NCBI GenBank assembly: GCA_945871915.1
Contig: CAMBXO010000013.1
Span: forward strand, 17,055 to 81,054
Reading direction: 5' to 3'
DNA: 64,000 nt
DNA from: Singulisphaera sp. GP187
GTDB lineage: Bacteria; Planctomycetota; Phycisphaerae; Phycisphaerales; SM1A02
The translations under genes were made by a program, and so were the position numbers. Shown here piece after piece: positions 59,068 through 64,000 of the stretch; the first letter of the stretch is position 1, and every line of letters begins with the position of its first letter. The notes under the pieces are model-generated. The model ran no database searches and was not told where the DNA came from. It saw only the letters and a program-made list of their open reading frames with translations.

Positions 59068-62000
59068 ATGACCTTTTTCACTCGGAGCCCTCGCACAATG
59101 CATTGTTTAGAGACGCGCCGGACTGGGCGCTACCGTTCTGAAATTCTTTCGATTCTTTGCACGGTCATTGCGGTGACATCGATTGCTATGGCGCAATCGA
59201 CGCCACCGAGCAACGATCCGCAAGAAGTGCCCCGCAAGTCGATGGGTGGGTCAAGGTCTGGCGCGCCAACTCCGCCGCCGAATTCCTCTCCCGTGCCGCC
59301 GCCATCTGAGCCACCCGTTGAGCCTGCGCCGACTGAAGTTCCTGCAGCAGTTCCACCGAGTGAACCATCAGCTGAACCTGCGCCGACTGAAGTTCCTGCG
59401 GCAGTTCCGCCGAGTGAACCACCCGTTGAGCCTGCGCCACCAGTAGAGCCTGAGGTTCCAGCCACATCGCCGCCAACAGAAGTTGCTCCCCCAGAAACGG
59501 CTCCCAGCCAACCGGTTTCTCCGCCAAGTCTGACCCCCAGTGGTGATGTTGAATCATTGCGTGCGAAGGCTCGCGACGACATGGCAAACAACGATTGGAA
59601 CAATGCGGTTGTTCATTGGCAAGCGGTTCTGAAACTTGTTCCAGGTGACGAAGAGGCCGAAGCAGGTCTAACGCAGTCGCAGGCGAGCATGTCAGACAGA
59701 TCTCTTTTGGATTCTGTGACCGAAGACAACCAGATTCGATTGCAGCAATTCAAAGTGCAATTTACAGCGGCGACCGTTCGAGCAATGGAAAAAATGAATT
59801 CGGGCGATTATGCGGGCGCGCAATCGCAAGCATTGGAAGCCAAGTTGCTTCTGGATCGAGACCATGGAATTTTGAGTCAGGCGCAAACTGAGGAATTCAG
59901 CGCTCAAGCCGACAAGTTGCTGGATCAGATCGAAGATTCCAAGCAGTCAAGCGCTCTTCAGAAATCCGATGTTGCCAAAGGCAATTCCGAGCGAGCGGCG
60001 ACAGAGTTGCGACTTGCCAATCAGCAAAAGCGGCAGCAAGACATTACCAATCGGCTCTTGCGCGTTCGGCAGTTACAGGTCGAGCAGAATTACAAGGCGG
60101 CTCTAGAGATTCTTGATGAGATTCTCTTTATGGATCCCAACAATCCCGCCGCGCTCACGTTGCGAGATGTGATCGAGAGCACGCAGGTGTATCGCAAGTT
60201 TAGTGATGTGCAGCGTCGTAGAAATTTTGGGTATGGGCAGTTGTCGATGGACACCCTCGAAGCAAGCGTTCCGCCACGTGCACGCAAGGGCGATGGTGGA
60301 CCACAGAGCCTCAACGGAATTTTTGTCTACCCAGAAGATTGGCAGCAGACCTCGCGTGATCGACAGCGTTTTGCACCAACGGGCTGGGTTCGCACGCCGC
60401 AGGATGCAGACCTTGTCAAGCGACTCAATCAACCGGTCTTAGACCTGAGTGACTTGCAGCCTGCGACACTCGACGAAGCGTTGACCCATTGGGCGACCAT
60501 GACCAATCTGCCGCACTTCTTTGATTGGACGGCCCTTGGAGCGAATGACATCAAGAAGGAAAATTTTCCGATCGAAGTCAAACTGCCGCGGACCACTTCG
60601 GGCGAAGCAGTCGCGATGACGGCTGGTGATTTGCTTCAGCGCATTCTTGATCAAGCGGGCGGCAAGGATGTGGAACTGACGACCGACAAGATTCCGCAAT
60701 TTGAAGTGATCAACGGATATGTCGAGGTCACGAGCCTGCAAAAACTGCGGCAGGACCCCGAAGCAAGCATTCCGCGTGTTTACGATGTTCGAGATCTGGT
60801 CTTTAAGGAACGGAACTTTGTTTCGACAGGTATTACGGATCCAACCGAGGACGGTGGCGGTGGTGGTGGTGGCGGCGGTGGTGGAGGCTTCGGTGCAGGT
60901 ACCGCAGTTCTTGACACCACGAAAGACACGGCGGTCGAGGCCCGAATGAAGGCCATCATCGATCTGCTTGAGTCCGTTATCAAGAAGGACGACGAGGACA
61001 AGGACATTGCGCAGTTTGACCAGAAGCTAATCATTACGGCCTTGCCGGGCACTCACCGTGCGATCGGTGATCTGTTGAATCAGATTCGTGCCATTCAAGC
61101 ACTTGAAATTTCGCTAGAGGCTCGCGTTCTCACGGTGACGACCGAATGGTTCGAACAGATTGGTATTGACTTTGACATGTATTTCAATACCAACACTGCG
61201 ATGTATGACGCTGCTCGTGTGGGCGACCCGAACGCGGGTCTTCGTGACTTTTTCTTTCAACGAGGAACCAGTGGCAAGACGGGTGCGCTCAAGAATCCGT
61301 TGATTTACGGCGGTATTGCGGGCACAACCGGTGCAACGGCCAATGCAACGAGCACGGGAAACGCCATCGGTATTCAGGGAACAACGCCTGGAACAATCCA
61401 ATATCAGACCGCGCCGGTTGGAGTGCCCGTAGGCGTTGTCAAAGCCGGTGATACGTATGCCAACGGTGGCGGTACCAGCAATGGTTTCAGTCCGACACAA
61501 ATTCAGCAGGAGGGTTTGCCACTTGCCAATGAAGTTGCGGTGAGTGCTATTCAATCCACGCTCGCAACGGCGGCGATTCTGAATCCAGTGTTGTCGGTTG
61601 GAATGACATTTCTGGATGATGTGCAGGTGGATCTCCTTGTGCAGGCCACGCAGGCCGACACGCGAAATGCCATTCTCACCGCGCCTCGCCTGACCATGCT
61701 CAATGGTCAGCAATCAGCACTGAGTATTGCAAAGGTCATCAACTACATCAGCGGCTACACACAGGGAACCGGTAACACCACAGGTGTCCCAACCGTGGAT
61801 TCGTTTAACAGCGGAATTTCAATGACCGTCGAAGCGGTGGCCAGTGCCGATCGCCGGTATGTCACCATGACTGTCGCCTTTACATCGAAAGACTTCGAGA
61901 AATTTGACAAGGCCGATATTCAACAGGCAGTTGCCGGCGGTGGAACCGGCGGCGGTGGAGCGGCGGTTGTGACCAACCCGATTCAGTTGCCGGTGTATCG

Positions 62001-62265
62001 CAAGTCTGACATCAGCACCTCAGTGAGTGTCCCGGACAAGGGCACCATCATGATGGGTGGGCAGAAGTACAGCACGGACTACGAGGTTGAAGTTGGCGTT
62101 CCGGTCTTGAGTAAATTGCCTCTTGTGAATCGCTTCTTCACCAACCGTATTAATTCCAAACAGGAAAACAACTTGCTGTTGCTTATGCGACCAGAAATCA
62201 TCATTCAGCAGGAGTCGGAAGATGAACTCTTCCCCGGACTGCTTGAGAATCTCAAGGGAATGTGA
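59068..62265 (+). CDS. Secretin (GspD/PilQ superfamily) with TPR-like N-terminal region and Pro-rich linker
   Basis: VESLRAKARDDMANNDWNNAVVHWQAVLKLVPGDEEAEAGL; ALEISLEARVLTVTTEWFEQIGIDF; GMTFLDDVQVDLLVQATQADTRNAILTAPRLTMLNGQQSALSI; PVLSKLPLVNRFFTNRINSKQENNLLLLMRPEII. Confidence 0.92.
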   Translation: MTFFTRSPRTMHCLETRRTGRYRSEILSILCTVIAVTSIAMAQSTPPSNDPQEVPRKSMGGSRSGAPTPPPNSSPVPPPSEPPVEPAPTEVPAAVPPSEPSAEPAPTEVPAAVPPSEPPVEPAPPVEPEVPATSPPTEVAPPETAPSQPVSPPSLTPSGDVESLRAKARDDMANNDWNNAVVHWQAVLKLVPGDEEAEAGLTQSQASMSDRSLLDSVTEDNQIRLQQFKVQFTAATVRAMEKMNSGDYAGAQSQALEAKLLLDRDHGILSQAQTEEFSAQADKLLDQIEDSKQSSALQKSDVAKGNSERAATELRLANQQKRQQDITNRLLRVRQLQVEQNYKAALEILDEILFMDPNNPAALTLRDVIESTQVYRKFSDVQRRRNFGYGQLSMDTLEASVPPRARKGDGGPQSLNGIFVYPEDWQQTSRDRQRFAPTGWVRTPQDADLVKRLNQPVLDLSDLQPATLDEALTHWATMTNLPHFFDWTALGANDIKKENFPIEVKLPRTTSGEAVAMTAGDLLQRILDQAGGKDVELTTDKIPQFEVINGYVEVTSLQKLRQDPEASIPRVYDVRDLVFKERNFVSTGITDPTEDGGGGGGGGGGGGFGAGTAVLDTTKDTAVEARMKAIIDLLESVIKKDDEDKDIAQFDQKLIITALPGTHRAIGDLLNQIRAIQALEISLEARVLTVTTEWFEQIGIDFDMYFNTNTAMYDAARVGDPNAGLRDFFFQRGTSGKTGALKNPLIYGGIAGTTGATANATSTGNAIGIQGTTPGTIQYQTAPVGVPVGVVKAGDTYANGGGTSNGFSPTQIQQEGLPLANEVAVSAIQSTLATAAILNPVLSVGMTFLDDVQVDLLVQATQADTRNAILTAPRLTMLNGQQSALSIAKVINYISGYTQGTGNTTGVPTVDSFNSGISMTVEAVASADRRYVTMTVAFTSKDFEKFDKADIQQAVAGGGTGGGGAAVVTNPIQLPVYRKSDISTSVSVPDKGTIMMGGQKYSTDYEVEVGVPVLSKLPLVNRFFTNRINSKQENNLLLLMRPEIIIQQESEDELFPGLLENLKGM
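59308..59440 (+). repeat. In-frame 54-bp tandem repeat, about 2.4 copies (18-aa Pro/Glu/Ala-rich unit)
   Basis: Units begin at 59308, 59362 and 59416 (partial), read directly. Confidence 0.85.
60853..60888 (+). repeat. Run of 12 glycine codons in the secretin gene
   Basis: ggtggcggtggtggtggtggcggcggtggtggaggc between TED and FGAG. Confidence 0.9.
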
Positions 62266-62308
62266 TTCAGTCTGCAGCACGACCCTCTGTTGGAAGGAAT
62301 CAGAGTTC

Positions 62309-62668
62309 ATGACAGGCGAACAGAGCCATATTCGAGTTCAAACACAGTTGGGTGTTTCGGTGATTGGATTTTCCGAAAGCCGAATTACTGATGAACTCGT
62401 CATCCAAAAAATTGGCAAAGAGTTGTTGGCGGTTGTTGACGCACAGCCATTGCCCAAAGTTGCCATCAGCTTCACCGGAGTCGAGCAACTTTCCTCGGCA
62501 GCGCTTGGAGTGTTGATCTCGGTGAACACGCGAGTCAAGACCAAGGGCGGAAAGTTGTGTCTTTGTGATATTGCGAAGCCGATATTTGAGATTTTTAAGA
62601 TCACCAAACTCGACAGGTTGTTCCTAACGGCCGAATCGGTTGAGAAGGCTTGCGCAAGTTTGGCGTAG
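62309..62668 (+). CDS. STAS-domain anti-sigma factor antagonist
   Basis: LAVVDAQPLPKVAISFTGVEQLSSAALGVLISVNTRVKTKGGKLCLCDIAKPIFEIFKITKLDRLF; start trimmed to ATG 62309. Confidence 0.88.
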   Translation: MTGEQSHIRVQTQLGVSVIGFSESRITDELVIQKIGKELLAVVDAQPLPKVAISFTGVEQLSSAALGVLISVNTRVKTKGGKLCLCDIAKPIFEIFKITKLDRLFLTAESVEKACASLA

Positions 62669-62678
62669 TGTGGACCAG

Positions 62679-63110
62679 ATGGCCTTGCACCACCTTGGGG
62701 ATCCGTTGGAACTCGATTATGTTTTAAAGGAAATGCCCGGGGATGTGGAGCGGGTCCAAGCAATGATTGCCGCGGCGTTACAGGAGCGGGGATACAGCAG
62801 TGATGCAATGTTTGCAATTCGTTTGTGCCTTGAGGAGGCACTTGTGAATGCGTTTCGTCACGGCAATCAGTTTCAGGCTGGACTCACTGTGCGGCTTTGG
62901 GGAACCATTTCGCCAAACGAAGTCAGAGTTGAAGTTGAGGATCAAGGGGAGGGATTCGATCCGGGCGGCGTGCCAGACCCAACGGCTGATGAGAATCTAG
63001 AAATTCCATCGGGCCGCGGCATCATGCTGATGCGCGCGTATATGAGCGAGGTCGAGTACCTCGGGCCTGGCAATCATGTCCGTATGGTGTTTCGGCGTGA
63101 ACCGAAGTGA
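62679..63110 (+). CDS. Anti-sigma regulatory factor-like serine kinase (RsbW-type HATPase)
   Basis: IRLCLEEALVNAFRHGNQ (N box); VEVEDQGEGFDPGGVPDPTADENLEIPSGRGIMLMRAYMSEV (G boxes). ORF opens at 62640; ATG 62679 plausible. Confidence 0.9.
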   Translation: MALHHLGDPLELDYVLKEMPGDVERVQAMIAAALQERGYSSDAMFAIRLCLEEALVNAFRHGNQFQAGLTVRLWGTISPNEVRVEVEDQGEGFDPGGVPDPTADENLEIPSGRGIMLMRAYMSEVEYLGPGNHVRMVFRREPK

Positions 63111-63920
63111 TTACGTAGGCGGGGCGTGATTCGCCAGATCGATCCACTCGGCAATTGAGAGAGTTTCCGGGCGGCGTTTGGTGTCAAAACCGGTCGGGAA
63201 TGGAAAGTCTGGACCGAGCGAGTTTCGAAGCTGCTTGCGTCGTTGCTGAAATGCTGTTTCGACGGTGGTGCGTAGTGTTGGATTCGACTCGAACCGCGGC
63301 GTGTGGGGTGTTATTTGCACGATCGCACTTTGCACCTCCGGAGCGGGCCAAAAGCAACCGGGATTAAGGGTTGCAACGCGCGTGATGGCCGCACGCAGTT
63401 GCGCGGTAATGGTGAGCGGACCGATGTCACTGGTATCTGGCTTGGCCATAAGGCGATCGGCCACTTCTCGTTGCACGGTGATGACCATGCCTTGGCACTC
63501 TGGATGGGATTCCAGAAGTGTTGCGATCAACGGAGTCGCGGCGGCATACGGAAGATTGGCAATAAGGCGAAACGGGTTTCGATCAAGCGCATGCACGATT
63601 GCCGGATGAAGTGTGTGCTTGTCTTGAAGGCAATCCGCCTCGATCAAGGTGATGCGGGTGCCAAGGCGATCTCGCAAGAGGGCGGCCAAGTCGTGATCAA
63701 GTTCGCATGCAACTACGCGAGCACCGGTATCGAGCAGGCACTCTGTCAGTGTTCCTGTTCCGGGGCCAATCTCAAGAATGGTTTCAGTGGGTTGGACATT
63801 GGCCACTCGCATGAGCGTGCGCATGGCGTTGTGATCGTGTAAAAAATTCTGTCCAAAGCGGTGTTTGGGTCGCAAGCCGCGGCTTGAAAGTAAATCTTTG
63901 ATCGTGGAGAGGTCTTGCAT
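63111..63920 (-). CDS. rsmA: 16S rRNA (adenine1518-N6/adenine1519-N6)-dimethyltransferase
   Basis: RPKHRFGQNFLHDHNAMRTLMRVANVQPTETILEIGPGTGTLTECLLDTGARVVACELD; RLIANLPYAAATPLI. Confidence 0.95.
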   Translation of the reverse strand: MQDLSTIKDLLSSRGLRPKHRFGQNFLHDHNAMRTLMRVANVQPTETILEIGPGTGTLTECLLDTGARVVACELDHDLAALLRDRLGTRITLIEADCLQDKHTLHPAIVHALDRNPFRLIANLPYAAATPLIATLLESHPECQGMVITVQREVADRLMAKPDTSDIGPLTITAQLRAAITRVATLNPGCFWPAPEVQSAIVQITPHTPRFESNPTLRTTVETAFQQRRKQLRNSLGPDFPFPTGFDTKRRPETLSIAEWIDLANHAPPT

Positions 63921-63965
63921 GAAGTGTCGGTGAGGTAACGAGGGGCGGTAACTAGGGACGGGGGT

Positions 63966-64000
63966 CGTTATGAGTCACGGCTTTGCCGTGACTCATAACG
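63966..64000. repeat. Perfect inverted repeat, 16-bp stem with TTT loop, at the window edge
   Basis: cgttatgagtcacggc ttt gccgtgactcataacg; arms are exact reverse complements. Confidence 0.95.

Overview
The window reads as about 64 kb of chromosome, probably from a planctomycete-like (Phycisphaerae-like) bacterium; the taxon is inferred from gene content only. I recognised no tRNA, rRNA, CRISPR array, prophage or IS element. Main blocks: (1) 1-14.2 kb, a glycan/EPS biosynthesis cluster: asparagine synthase, GT4 glycosyltransferases, FkbM and TylF methyltransferases, a small initiating sugar transferase, a split transketolase and a WlbA/WlbC-like oxidoreductase plus aminotransferase. It contains two decayed gene remnants. 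(2) 14-32 kb, accessory and housekeeping genes: lipoprotein beta-carbonic anhydrase, chromate transporter, Tat-type Asp/Glu racemase-like protein, a C5-cytosine methyltransferase with a convergent candidate restriction endonuclease, heparinase II/III, a pseudopilin, an FHA-GAF-HD-GYP protein and pyrB. (3) 33.3-46.5 kb, an exosortase/EpsI EPS export locus: Wza-like protein, exosortase, EpsI-like protein, a giant TPR protein, a Wzc-like protein with degenerate nucleotide-binding motifs, an epimerase and a WecA-like transferase. It runs directly into a dcw fragment (rsmH, LysM protein, FtsL-like, FtsI). (4) 50.6-64 kb, odhB/sucA, priA, carA, a secretin followed by a STAS/anti-sigma kinase pair, and rsmA. 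The most noteworthy items are the pseudo-BY-kinase in the exosortase locus, the acyltransferase and asparagine-synthase remnants, the uncharacterised R-M partner, the secretin/partner-switch operon and a perfect 16-bp-stem palindrome at the right edge. I did not find a clearly novel multi-gene system; the candidates are listed with tests.
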